Positions 36,865 to 48,642 of a DNA stretch of 64,000 nt are shown one piece after another. The notes beneath the pieces were generated by a model. It worked only from the letters and a program-made list of their open reading frames with translations, was not told the origin of the DNA and did no database searches. The DNA is from Cymodocea nodosa. Its lineage: Eukaryota > Streptophyta > Magnoliopsida > Alismatales > Cymodoceaceae. Location: assembly GCA_036874045.1 (NCBI GenBank), contig JAZBRI010000003.1:20685501-20749500 (forward strand), read 5' to 3'. Every line of letters begins with the position of its first letter. The first letter of the stretch is position 1. Position numbers and translations under genes: made by a program.

Positions 36865-39800
36865 ATGGAAGATGATGATCATGTTCCCGGGGGAATGCTT
36901 GGTGGAGCCACGCGGTGGGATGGGGAAGTGGAACCTCCGAAGGAGGGCATGATCTTTTCTTCCGAGGAGGAAGCTTATGGTTATTACAAGAAGTATGCTA
37001 GTGTCGTGGGTTTCGGTGTGAGGAGGAGTAACACCAAAGTTGGAGGTGACAGGAAAGTGAAGTACTTCTCGATTGCGTGCTCTAGAAGTAGAAAGCCGGC
37101 CTCCAAGACGAAGGCACGAAAGAATTCATCGATCAGAACTGATTGCAAGGCCAAGATTAATCTTATAGTGGATACTGATAGAAGGTTGATTGTCTCTAAG
37201 GTTCGGCTTGATCATAACCATGCATTAGGCTTTGGCAAGGGTCAGAATGGTGCAGATGGGACAAGGCAAAATGACCAGGGGAATGTAAGATTGAATGGAA
37301 GCGCTCATTTGCTTAATTCTCAGCAGGGAGACTCTGATAACTTGCAACTTGGAGAAGGGTCCTTGACGTACTATATCGAGAATTTGGCACACTTGCAACT
37401 TGGAGTTGGGGATGCAGAGGCTATCCAAGATTTCTTTTTCAGAATGCAAAAAAAGGATGCAAACTTCTTTTATGTGATTGATTTGAATAAAGAAGGCCGT
37501 TTGAGGAACTTATTTTGGGCTGATGCGAGGTCAAGAGCTGTATATGAGACTTTTGGAGATGTGATCTTGCTTGATACCACATATTTAATTGAGAAGTATG
37601 ATTTACCACTTGTGTCGTTCCTTGGAGTCAATCACCATGGACACTCTATGTTGTTGGGTTGTGGTTTGCTTTCCAGTGAAGATACTGAAACCTATATCTG
37701 GTTATTTAGATCTTGGCTGGCATGCATGAAAGGACATTCACCTAAGGGTATCATAACAGATCACAACAAGGGCATACAAGATGCAGTATCTGATGTGTTT
37801 CTGGATGTTCCTCGTCGACTCTGTCTTTGGCACATAATGAAGAAATTTCCAGAAAAATTTGGTGGCTATGCTCAATATCAAGAAATTAGAAAATGTTTTA
37901 AGGGCTCTGTTTATGATTCTTTGACGCCAGATGAGTTTGAAGGAGCTTGGAAAAAAATGATTGATGTGTACAATCTTCTAAAAAATGTATGGTTGCAGTC
38001 CTTGTATCTGGAACGCCATCATTGGGTTCCAGTATTTGTGAAGAACACTTTTTGGGCAGGTTTGTCTAAGACAAGAAGAGATGACACCATGGATGCCTTT
38101 TTTGCTGAATTTGTTCATTCGAAGACTACCATAAAACAATTTTTAGAGCAATATGATAATGTATTGAAAAGCAAGGTTTTGAATGAAAATAAGGCAGATT
38201 TTGCTTCAACAAAAACAAGTGTCACGTTAGTTTCAGATCTTTCTATAGAGAAGCAGTTCAGAGATGTTTATACACATGAAATTTTTAACCTATTTCAGGA
38301 AGAGTTGAAAGGATTGCTATATTGTAACACCTCATTTGTTAAGGTTGATGGTTCCTTTTCTTCATATGAAGTGAGTGATAGTGTTAAAATGAAGGATGAC
38401 CAATCTCGGCGGGAAGTGTCATTCAGTGTTCTTTATAGTGAAGTTGAAAATGAAGTACAATGTACGTGCAATTTGTTTGAGTTTAGAGGGATTATTTGCA
38501 GGCATGCTATTGCTGTGCTAATGAAAAATAATGTAAATGCGATTCCAATGCGTTACATTTTGGCTCGCTGGAGGAAGGACATCAAGCGTAGCTACATTCT
38601 TGTGAAATCCTCCTATGATGATTTTAGCATTAATTCACAAATGCAACATTATGACCGCTTGTGCAAGTACTTTTATCAACTTGCAGAAATTGGAGCTCAG
38701 TCCCAAGAGAAGTATGAATGGTTGATGGAATATCTTGATGGGGCAAAAGAGAAGCTCTTCAAGAATGAATATAGTTGTAGAAGCAGAATGTTGTTGGAGG
38801 AACCATCAATATCATCTAGGGGATTTGATGATATGGTCAGTGGGATACCAAACTCATCCAATTGGCTTCTTAGCCCATTACAAGCATACAGAACTGGTCA
38901 CCCTTTAACAAAACAAAAGGTGCTGATTGAAGATCAACACACAAGCACAAACAAGACAATGGTTACTAAATACAATCTTAATCAGCATGCATAAGTTTCT
39001 ATGCTTTTGTTTCTTTGTTTGTACCACAGTTATCACTTTTGTTAATGAGAGTCATCCCATTCACATTTCAAAATAATGTACGGTTATCATGCTAATAGAC
39101 TCTCAATGAGAAAACACAATCGGGAATCTCTTATTAAACCTTTTTCATGCCATATTTCTATTCTCATTTTCTGTTATTTGATTAACATGCATTTTTAAAT
39201 AGGCCAAACCTCCAACTGGGATAAAAACTGTGACAGCTGGAAATAGTCAACACTTTCTTCGGTACCATTATATACAGGTAATAGGGAGAAAATTAATATC
39301 CCATCCATTCATGTGAATATATAAGTCTTGCTGATGATTTTTATTATTACAGATGAACCCAGATCAACTAAATGAAGGACATGGTACACAACTCAGTAAT
39401 CATTGTGGAATCTGGCAGAATTTCAGTCCCATAGTTCTCTTGCAGGTTTTGGATTACCTTCATTTTGACTTTTGGGGAGGGAGAGACAATCAGAAGTTCA
39501 GAATTACATTTTCATTGACATGTTATAATTCAAAACAGCAATCAGGAAGTTCTGGACCCGATTGCCCTGGTGCTGTTTGCTCTTTTGGTGGGAACAGTGT
39601 TCTCAATCCCGACAATGGAAATTCTGGTATGCTTATGTTGGTTCTACTACCATTTTGTTCCGGATTTTTCTATGCAGAAAATATGCTAAGTTTTTTTTTT
39701 TTTTTCATTTGATGGGATTGAGAATATCTTGTTAAATTGAAAAAAATGAATTTCAATACTATTGACTTTCATCTATACAGATCTTATTCGTGCTACGGAA

Positions 39801-39866
39801 GATGATCAACATAATCCTAATCTGGATGTCATAGAAAATCCTGGTGATGAAATGAGAAAACAGTAA
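36865..39866 (+). CDS. FAR1-RELATED SEQUENCE (FRS) transcription factor, five coding exons
   Basis: FAR1/FHY3 proteins are nuclear DNA-binding factors domesticated from Mutator-like transposases. Proposed exons: 36865-38919, 39203-39277, 39353-39445, 39539-39626, 39781-39866. All have GT-AG edges and compatible phases, giving about 798 residues and a TAA at 39864. Domains: FAR1 (WRKY-GCM1) zinc finger about 28-120, with C72, C94, H117 and H119; MULE transposase-like domain about 230-325, with Asp237 in LLDTTY, Asp299 in ITDHNK and a CLWH motif; SWIM finger C533-x-C535...C545-x-H547. If the first donor is not used, the exon reads through to a TAA at 38992-38994 (709 residues). Exon 4 could also begin without splicing (intron 39446-39538 has no stop and is a multiple of three). 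The frame is intact, unlike its neighbours. The exact FRS subgroup is not assigned. Confidence 0.93.
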
Positions 39867-41560
39867 GGTGTGATATCCAATTTAATGTTGTTCCTTTCTG
39901 CTCTATTTACAAGTTGTAGTGAATATCAATATCTTTTTAAAGTGCTAATGGCTGTTATTTCCATCTCAGTTCAAAATATTTACCTAAATCAAATTGTCTC
40001 CAATGTTTCTCCTTTTGCTACGTGCATCTTCCATTTCTTTAACATGGTAATGAATTGCAAGTCAAAATGGAGAATCATTGCTATATTAAAGTTGTATCGT
40101 TATGGATTTGATATCTGAAAAAATACCTAAATTTCCATAATGTTATGTGGTATTTACTGGAATAATCGCATGTTAGAAAAAGTAAGGACAAAACTTAATA
40201 GAAGGATCTCTTTACCTATTGTGAAATGATTTTGAATTAAATGTTCACATTTTATCATAACATCAGAGTTAAAGGATGTCCAATGGATCTAAGTCATCAA
40301 ATCTTCACCACTTCACCTAATCTAATAAAAGAATGTTAGGATCTGAAATAGGTTACAAGTGAAGTATTAGAATAATTTTACACTGAAAAATTGATGATAT
40401 GACTTGTCCTTGTACATAGAAGGATCTTTCCACTTATTACTAATTAGTATTGAAATGGATATTCACATTTGTATCAAATCTTATACGCAAGATGTGCATT
40501 TGTCTAGAGTGATTTTGGTTAAAACGCTGTAGTTTTTCTATTGCTCTTGTAATTTATTCTTTTGCAATTCTATTCTTGAACTTCCTCTAGTTGAGCAGCT
40601 TGGCTTCAGGCTGTCTAGACTCGAGTCCTGGTCATTCTGGTTGATCTGGCTCGAATCACTCCTCTGATTCCCATCCTCCTGATTGGGTAGACCTAGATTG
40701 GGTAGAGTGGTTGCTCTGCCTACAAAAGACCAGGAAAGACATGTGGCCTGTGGTGTGTGAGTCATCAAATATTTTTTGATGCTTGTGTCAGGCAAGGATT
40801 ATCGGAGGGTTAATCATGCTTAGGAATATGTAGCATCTGTACAAGGCTATATATCGTAGTATTTATGACATTGCTTGATGGTGGTGGTTGGGGAACAATG
40901 AATCAAAGAGCTGCATGTAGTGTTGAGGATGACTGGATGACCACATTGCATCTTGGCAGTCAGGCAGCAAGTTGCAGCCAGGTGGCAGCACAATGGATAG
41001 ATGATCAATCAGCTGGCTGGGGGATGGATGACCATCAGTAGTGAAGAAATGTCTTGAGAACTGGTGGTGTCTTTCTGGATTGGCATGAGCTAGGGGCCAA
41101 TCAAACACCCACATCAGATGTAAACATAATCTCCATCGGAATGATATTTTTAATTTTATATTGTAAATTTTTTGTTATTGAATTAAACAACAGGTCTAAC
41201 CTGCCTGTTTTTCAATCAATCTTTGAGAAGACATCAGTGCTTATAATCACTGCTGATACAGGACGGCTCTTAACAATATACTTGTCTTAATCATAAGAAA
41301 TTACATTTATAAAGCAGTAGTTTGTAGATTAGTTTATCGTACAGTCTGCAGGTCAAATTGACCAGTTTCCTGATCTAGTCTTGTTATTGTTGCTCCAGCT
41401 ATATTACTTTTAAAGGTTTAACACTTGTGTACCTTGTGTTTTAGAATATCTCTAAATGTATCTTACACTGGAAGAATAGAAAAACAAAGTAAATAGCATT
41501 GAATGATTCATAATCTTTCTTTTTTAATCCTCATGATTTATTTTTCTTTCTTCTATACAG
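39867..41560. other. Intergenic/3' flank of the FAR1-type gene, no gene seen
   Basis: Two diverged direct repeats of about 65 bp (40199-40262 and 40419-40482, both starting at TAGAAGGATCT) suggest an old small insertion. A moderately GC-rich stretch at 40590-41060 has short frames on both strands without family similarity; it could be non-coding RNA or old transposon sequence. Confidence 0.4.
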
Positions 41561-41891
41561 AATTCTTTGTTATATAAGAGTTTGCAGTTCATAGTTTCTT
41601 CTTTGGATCTGAGGTAATCACATTCTTCGTAACACCATAGCTTTACAAAGGAAATGCCATTGCTAAAATCTCTCTCTCTCTACAAAATACACTTTTTTGA
41701 TAAACTAACCATCATTCATTCTTTTCTGAAAACAATGACATTTAAGTAGTTTCCAGTAAAGTGGATTCCATATTTTGCTCTGTTGACTCCTGAAGAATAT
41801 ATTTTCCAGATACCCTCAGAACTTGGAGGAAATCAGGAAACACGCTTTGCATATTGTCTTCGATGATGCGGTGGTTGATGTCATAATAAAG
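41561..41891 (+). CDS. Possible exon pair of an unidentified gene
   Basis: Exon A (41561-41613) follows a TTCTATACAG acceptor and ends CTGAG before GTAATC. Exon B (41810-41891) follows ATTTTCCAG and ends ATAAAG before GTAGCT. Both have good intron edges and join in phase 2 without stops, reading LQFIVSSLDLR then YPQNLEEIRKHALHIVFDDA, ending VVDVIIK. I do not recognise the family. No further exons or start were found in 40.0-43.0 kb. It could be a fragment of a host gene captured by a transposon, an eroded gene, or coincidence. Confidence 0.3.
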
Positions 41892-42890
41892 GTAGCTAAA
41901 CTTTGAACCCTGTGTCATTATCTTGCTTTCCACCTCCTAAAGCCATTCTATTAGTTGATTCAATTCCATAACAGGTGAACTAGAATCCTTGTTATGTATT
42001 CAGCATATTAAACTAATTGAACTACTTAAGATAAACTGATTTAAATTGATGAAAACTATTAGATATTTCTATGGATTTCATTCATATTGGGTCAGAATTT
42101 TCTTAGGAATTATGAGAAAAGATTTAAATTTATGTAATTTAACTTGGGTTATTATTTTTGTTGTTGGGTCAGAATTTTCTTGCTTCCTGATGCAGTTTCA
42201 ATGCCCTTCCTAACATATCTTCACTACAACTAATCTGCACCAGTGGCTGAAATGCTACTTTTGCTACTCAAAAATAAGAAATGCTACTGTTATTTTATGC
42301 TTTATCTTCATTCATGTCCATGACTTCAACTATATTTCATTATGAAATTTAACTTTGACACATGTTGGCTGAAATTTTCCTACATGTTTGTTTTCCACTT
42401 GGTCAAAATGCAATTTCCACTTCTTGGTTAAACAATATTTCTGTGCCAACATTGGTAAAATTTCATGTTGTAAGATATTTTTATGTTGTTGAGCTCTGTG
42501 CCTGTTGGCATGTTGCAAATGCTAGACCAACATCATGTTTTTTTCCAAATTCTTTTTGCCTTTCTTATTTCTTCCATTCCTTCTCTCTTCTTTCATATTT
42601 CTTTGTAGACATAAGCTTTTACATAAAATTTGTAGATCTAATTTTTTTTTGAATTTTCATTGTTTTAAATTAAATTTCAAAATCACAAATATTCCTATAT
42701 ATATAATATTATTGTCTCTTGATTTAAATTTTATTGATTTTCAACTAATTAAAATTGTATATCAATTTTGTATGAGTAATTATTCATGTTAGTATCCTTG
42801 ACCATACTTGTTCTCACTTTAGTACCTTTAACTTCAAAATGAATCACCTTGGTACATACTATACTTGTTGACAACATCTATTCAGTGTTA
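41892..42890. other. AT-rich sequence, nothing assignable
   Basis: T-rich stretches produce hydrophobic short frames (42362-42792) with no family features. No repeat or element boundary is clear. Confidence 0.5.
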
Positions 42891-42891
42891 T

Positions 42892-42967
42892 AAAGTTCCC
42901 ATCAAGTTGTTTGCAACAAAAAAAATTACAAAGTTCCCATCAAGTTGTTTGCAACAAAAAAAATTAC
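42892..42967. repeat. Perfect 38-bp tandem duplication
   Basis: Two adjacent copies start AAAGTTCCCATCAAGTTG, at 42892 and 42930, and end AAAAATTAC. They show no differences, so the duplication is recent. Confidence 0.92.
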
Positions 42968-43029
42968 AGCTGAGAAAGAGGAAGAAAGTTCATGAATGGG
43001 CATCATGAACACATGCACCTTTCACATTG

Positions 43030-43455
43030 GTTGAAGGCTTGAATGGGCAATCCATTGCATTGAGTGGTGAGAAGGCCATCATCATCCCCTCAAAATGGAA
43101 ATCATTTGAGTAAAAAAAAATTAGAGAGTAAGAGTGCAAAATTGGAAAACATGGAGGGGAAATTGATGGGGAAGTATGCTAGGAGATAGTGGTTTGAGGC
43201 TTGATTGGGCAATTTGCCACATTGGATAGTGAGAGGGCCACCACCATCTTCTCAAATGACAATCATGTAAGGAAAACAAAATTGGAGAGTAAGAATGTGA
43301 AATTGGAAAACACAAAGGGGAAATTAAAGGGGAAGTGTGATGGTCCCTCAAGGTTGATGAAGATGGTTGGAAGCTTGATTAAGCCATTCACTACATTGGG
43401 TGGTGAGAGGGCTACCATGAACTTCCCAAATCAAAATCACTTGAGATAATTAAAT
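43030..43455. repeat. Three diverged tandem units of ~170 bp
   Basis: Units begin near 43032, 43195 and 43370 with GGCTTGAATGGGCAAT-type sequence. Each runs through TTGAGTGGTGAGA(G)GGCC and a run with AATTGGAAAACA and GGGGAAATTGA. Divergence is substantial and the third unit is truncated. The short minus frame at 43121-43351 is a by-product. Confidence 0.75.
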
Positions 43456-43493
43456 TAAGATGCAAACACCAAAAAGTAATCAATTGGTGATGA

Positions 43494-44851
43494 TGTTAAG
43501 TATTATGTTTTGATGATGTGTGCAAAACATAAATAATCATATTTAGTCAATTATTATTGTTTATGAAAGAAAATTAAGAGTATCATTTAATATAGAAAAA
43601 GTTTAATGTTATATACTTGTCTGAAATGGATATGAAATTATGCTAAGTTAAATAATTAGTCATTAAGTTATACTAACTTTTCATTTAACTAAACGTTAAG
43701 TTAATGTATGTTTTTATTGTAAAATATGATATGTTTTAAAGTTATAGTTTTGTATCATGTACAGTGCACGTTAAGATAATTCATTGAATTAGTGTTTTGT
43801 TTGTAAATCGGTTACATGAGAACTCGTTGAGTTATAAGCTTAAAGGTTAAAAATCAGTCACGTGAGAATTCGTTGAGTTGGTGAATAAAATGTTAAACTG
43901 AAAGGACAAATTTGTTAAGTTAGTATTATGTATGTGGTGAATTTAAGTTTATGAATGTTATAATGTATCATGTGAGTTACACATATTTAACTCATTAAGT
44001 TAATATAACTGCACGCATTGAGTTGTTTTATTGAACATTAAAACAACGTGTTAGGTTAGTGTTATAAACTTAAAGTTATTATTATTGTATGTGATATATA
44101 TATTATTGTTTAAAACATTTATTTATATATATTTAGTTTGTTAAGTTAATTGTAATACCACGAAGTTAGTTCGTTGAGTTAACAAATTATACAATAGAAC
44201 ATGTCACGTGAATGACACATGCTAAACTCGTTAAGTTAGACATGTAGAGTTATAAATTTACTTATTTTACTTGTTTAGTTAACATTAATACAATAACTTG
44301 TTATTACATTTGATGAAAAATTTTAGATGAGAAAGTTTGTTTTACAGGAAATTTCTCACAGGATTTAGGATTGATAATTCAAGAAAATTCAAGAATAAAA
44401 CATAGATCATGTAGTTCGAAATTTGAAAATAAAAGGAAAAAGAAAACATGAAGAGTGGAGATAGATTGTAGATAAACGTGGAGGATATGCATGAAATGGA
44501 AATACAGTATAAAAGGTATAGAATTCTCGTTGATCAATCATTCCTTCACAATTAAAGAAAAATCTTTTCAAGGATCAACACCTCTCAGGAGAAAAATTCT
44601 CAAGAAGGAAGTAACTTCGGTGAAGAAGAGAAAGTTAGATATTTGTCATTGAAGATTTGTTGAAGAAGAAGAAGAAAAGGAAAATCTCAAACATAAGAGA
44701 AATGTTTTAAATTTCATAAATTAGTTTTTCTCTGTTTGTAACCATGAAATTGATTAGACGAAAAAAAATTGTATTAACTTATCATTGCATCTACAATTTT
44801 AGAGGAGAATTGAATTATATATTGAAATTGAAATTTTGAATAAAATGATTT
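43494..44851 (+). repeat. 5' LTR of the SIRE-like element, cut by the Ale-like insertion
   Basis: It opens TGTTAAGTATTATGTTTTGA. It includes GTTGAGTTA and CACGTGA motifs at 43820-44240 and a TATAAAAG box at 44508-44515. The right end is not visible because the Ale-like element begins at 44852. A degraded primer site (CAATATCAGAGTTT, near 48649) follows that insertion. Confidence 0.7.
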
Positions 44852-44975
44852 TGTTAGTGTGTGTGGGTATTGTATTCGGGTATATGGATCATTACATGGA
44901 TCCTCTCCTATATATATACCCTTTATGTAGCTTGTTTTAGATGTATGAATCAATTTTTCCTTCTCCTTCACAACA
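44852..44975 (+). repeat. 5' LTR of the Ale-like Copia (124 bp)
   Basis: It opens TGTTAGTGTGTGTGGG and closes CCTTCACAACA, with TATATATA near 44910. The primer site follows without a spacer. Confidence 0.75.
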
Positions 44976-44989
44976 TGGTATAAGAGTCC
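44976..44989 (+). other. Primer binding site, tRNA-iMet type (one mismatch)
   Basis: Reads TGGTATAAGAGTCC against the usual TGGTATCAGAGCC, directly after the LTR end. Confidence 0.75.
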
Positions 44990-45534
44990 TAGGGTTCATT
45001 TTCCTACCGCCACTACCACCGTCGTTGTCGCTATCGAAACCCTAGTTTCGCCGCCACCGCCGGAAATCGAGTTCCGTAGCCACCGTTGGTCTTCTCCCTG
45101 CGTATAGGTCCCCTCTACACGGCCGTCGTCGTTGCTTGTGCCATCGCTACCATCGCCTACGTCGCTGCGGCCGTCGTCATAGGTTTCCCCTCCGTGTGGG
45201 ATTCCCTTTTCCTTCTCCTTCTTTACAATAAAGAGGTTGTGAAGTCCATAACAAAAAAAAAAAATTGTTATCTTGGATGGTGACTACCATAGTATTCTAG
45301 GTTAGCTGGTTTGTTGATCTCTGTGCAGAAGGTGGCTGTTGAATCCACCGGTGTTGCAGAAGGGAGCTGTTGAACTCTCCTAGTTTGTGGGATGTTGTTT
45401 CGAGACTCGATGATACGTCCCATTTCTAGACCATCCGTGAAGCTGAATGAATTCAACTATCATATATAGTCACTGAGCTTTCTCACCTTTGTTGCTGCTT
45501 AAAGGAAGAGCAAACTTCTAACCTAGCCTCCAAT

Positions 45535-48500
45535 TGATATCAAAGACGTCACCTATGATGATTGGTTTGCAAATGATGCTACAGTTATCACTTGGTTGGA
45601 GAATAGTATTAAACCATCTGTGGCTAAGAGAGTAATGATGCTTCGTCCCACCAAGTTGATTTGGGACACCTTATGGTAGATGTATGTCAAAGAGAGAAAC
45701 ATTCTGAAGGTATATGATGTTTATGAGCAGATTTTCAACCTAAAGATGGTTGATCAATCTATACAAGAGTATTATGAGACTATGAGGTCCTTATTTGAGG
45801 AGTAAAATGTCCTACAACCCCCTACCATTGACCTGACAACTCTACAGAGGTACAAAATGATCTACAGGTGGTTGTTTTCCTTTCTGGTCTTCTCCAGGAG
45901 TTGATTTCCTAGGTTCGGGGGCATTTGCTTGGGGGGGGGGGGGGGAACACTACATTGGATCTTGGATCCGCCTTTGCTAGGGTTCTACGTATCTCTAAGG
46001 CTACCCGTGTGGCGGGTGCAGAACCCTTAGACAATTCAACCCTTGTTTTGAAAGGAAAACAGGAGAGTCGCTCCAACTCAGAGATAGGACAAGGAGGCAC
46101 TGGGTGACATAGAGTCTCGTGTATTCATTGTAGAAAGGTAAACCACAAGTCGGAAAAATGTTGGGAAAAGTTTGGTAAACCCGCTTGGGCAAGGATAACT
46201 ACTGATGCTTATGATACACTTGCTGAGGGCAACACTTCATGGGAAGCTTCTGTAGTGATCTCACAACAAGAGTATGAGAGGTTGAAGCGGGCACAAGGCT
46301 CCAACCCTCCACTCACTATGTCTCTGGTATCTACTTTTGGCATGGCTGCGTGTACTAGTGAGAAACAACCTTAGATTGTTGATTCAAGTGCCTCTCAGTA
46401 TATGATAGGTTGTCCTATCATTTTCTCCCGTCTCCAAAAAATTCCAAACCTTCAGAGTGTTACTGTTGTTGACGATCGTTCATGCTTAATATCCGGACGT
46501 GGCATAGTTGATGTTACTCCTGATATTTAGCTTGAGAATATCCTTTTTGTTCCTGAATTGTCTATTAATTTACTTTCTATTAGTGTTATTATTGTCTAAC
46601 TATCCTATTTTGTAACTTTCTTTCCTTTTCATTGTACCTTTCATGATCTACGGATGAGGATGAGGACGAGGATTGATTTAGGCCATAAGAGGGGCTTAGG
46701 GGAGTATGCTCTTGCTCAAGATTCGCCCTTGCGTGGTCTGGTGGCCTCATTGTTCTCCATTGTTGTGTATTCTTTTCTTTGGCATCGTAGGCTCGGTCAT
46801 TCATCTATTCACAAACTGCACTAGGCGTTACCTTGGATTGATGTTTCTGAGTTTGTGTGTCTTGTCAATTGAGCAAACACCCTTGGACGTCCTATCCTCG
46901 TGTTTCTCTAACCAAGAGTGTTGCTATATTTGATTTGATTTGATTTACTGTGATGTTTGGGGTCCTAGCCGTGTAACCTCTGTCAATGGATATTGGTATT
47001 ATATTGTCTTAGTTGATGACTTCTCTAGAGTCTGTTGGGTACATCTTTTAAAAGACAGGAAAAATATTGTTATGACTATTCAACGCTTTGTTCAAAAAAT
47101 TATCACTTAATTTTTTGTTACCTCAAAATGTCTTAGGACAGACAATGCTCTTGAATCTGTGAGTGCTCAATTTCAACAATTTTGTGCTTCCCATGGTATC
47201 ACTCACTAAATTACTTGTCCTTACACTTCTCAGCAAAATGGAGTGGTTGAAAGAAAACATCAGCATCTTTTAAATATTACTAGAACTCTTCTTATTCACA
47301 TGAATGTTCTTAAATATCTGTGGGTAGATGCTGTTTTTATTGCTGCCTTTCTTGTGAATAGAATGCATTCTTCTCCTCTTAGGGGGGAGATATCTTTTTT
47401 TAGACTTTATCCTGAGGGTGAACTCTTTACTCTAACTCCTAGAGTCTTTAGGTGCACGACATATGTTTAAAACCTTACTCCTGGTTTGGACAAACTTGAT
47501 GCCTGTGCACTCAAGTGTGTGTTTGTTGGGTACTCTAGGACTCAGAAAGGGTATAAGTGTTATCATCCTCTTACCCGGCGATATTACACTACCTATGATG
47601 TCACCTTTTCTGAGGATCAACTTTATTTTCTCTTGGGGGCAAATGACTTAGGTGATCCCTCCACTTCCAGCACCTCTTTGCTTCCTTGTACTACTCCTGT
47701 CCAGTCTGAGGTTCCTATGATAGGTGAGTATCATACTAGAGAGGGCAATGTTGGTGGGGGCAGACCATTGTAGGTGTATCGTAGGTGAGGACCCGAGCCT
47801 GACTCTTTGGCTACACCAAGAATCTCCTCAGAAGCAGATTTTGCCATGCTTTCAGATGACCTATCCATTGCCCTACGAAAAGGTACACACACCTATATGC
47901 AACATTCTATCTCCCACTTTACTTTTTGTAATCACCTTGCACCCTTGTGTCGTACCTTTGCATTGTCTGTCATGTCTGAGTAGGTGCCTAAGACTTATTA
48001 GGAAGCATTCAAGTGTCTCACTTGAGGTGCATTTACACCTTCCTAAGTACTCACTTCTGTAAGAACTTTAGAGTTAACTGTGTTTGAGCAGGAGCAGAAT
48101 CAAGATAGGTGACCATTTGAGAAGTTATTGTGTAGTGCTTATGAATAGTAGTGTTGGCTCTGCTTAAGCGTCGACAAGCTGTAGATGTGTGCACCACTTA
48201 TCTAATTGACATGTCAACATTGTGGGCCTTACTTCAGTCAGTAATCTCAATCGAGTTGGTAGATGGGGTCACTTAGGGTACCTCCAACTAGTTGGGAATC
48301 TTTACGAGATAAAGTGCGCAATACTTAGAGAAATCTACCTTGTTGGGGCCTAGCAATGCTTCTTATAAACTTTCGCCTCCTTGGATACTCTTGGTGTATA
48401 CCAGGCCATTTAAGTGTCTTACTTGGAAATAGGCTATGGATCAAGAAATGGATGCTTTGTTGGCACGTGGGAGCTAGTTCCTTGCCTTATAGATGTTAAT

Positions 48501-48556
48501 CTAGTCTCTTGCAAGTGGATATTCACTGTGAAGTTTAACCCTGATAGCATTATGGA
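45535..48556 (+). pseudogene. Ale-like Copia gag-pol pseudogene
   Basis: Gag core at 45535-45900 (MMLRPTKLIWDTLW, VDQSIQEYYETMRSLFEE). An intact CCHC knuckle at 46120-46161 (CIHCRKVNHKSEKC). The protease shows DSSAS at about 46380, where the family has D-S-G-A-S, so the catalytic loop is altered. Integrase at about 46790-47640 keeps WHRRLGHSS, RTDNALES and NGVVERKHQ, then VFVGYSRTQKGYKC. RT starts at 48414 (GTWELVPC, SCKWIFTVKFNPDS) and is cut off. Stops replace Gln at several conserved positions. A 15-base G run at 45931-45945 sits in the gag tail. Confidence 0.88.
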
Positions 48557-48642
48557 CAGTCAGCAATCTCAATCGAGTTGGTGGATGAGACTACTTAGGG
48601 TACCCCCAACTAGTTGGGAATCTCTGCGAGATAAAGTATGCA
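48237..48642 (+). repeat. Direct repeat pair (~86 bp) at the Ale-like element's broken end
   Basis: 48237-48322 and 48557-48642 share AATCTCAATCGAGTTGGT, ACTTAGGGTACC and CCAACTAGTTGGGAATCT with about ten differences. The second copy sits exactly where the RT reading ends, so it may mark the recombination or insertion that truncated the element. Confidence 0.75.

Noticed and set aside
37225-37449. Minus-strand frame within the FAR1-type gene
   Set aside because: Shadow of the conserved plus-strand coding exon.
36865-38994. Active Mutator-like transposon
   Set aside because: The MULE-like domain is combined with an N-terminal FAR1 finger and C-terminal SWIM finger, has introns at the 3' end, and shows no terminal inverted repeats nearby; it is a domesticated gene.
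42362-42792. Hydrophobic frames resembling membrane proteins
   Set aside because: T-rich sequence yields Phe/Leu/Ile-rich translations in all such regions; no start context, conservation or splice structure.
45931-45945. 15-base G homopolymer
   Set aside because: Not treated as a structural feature; length at such a run is prone to sequencing error, and it lies in a dead gag gene.
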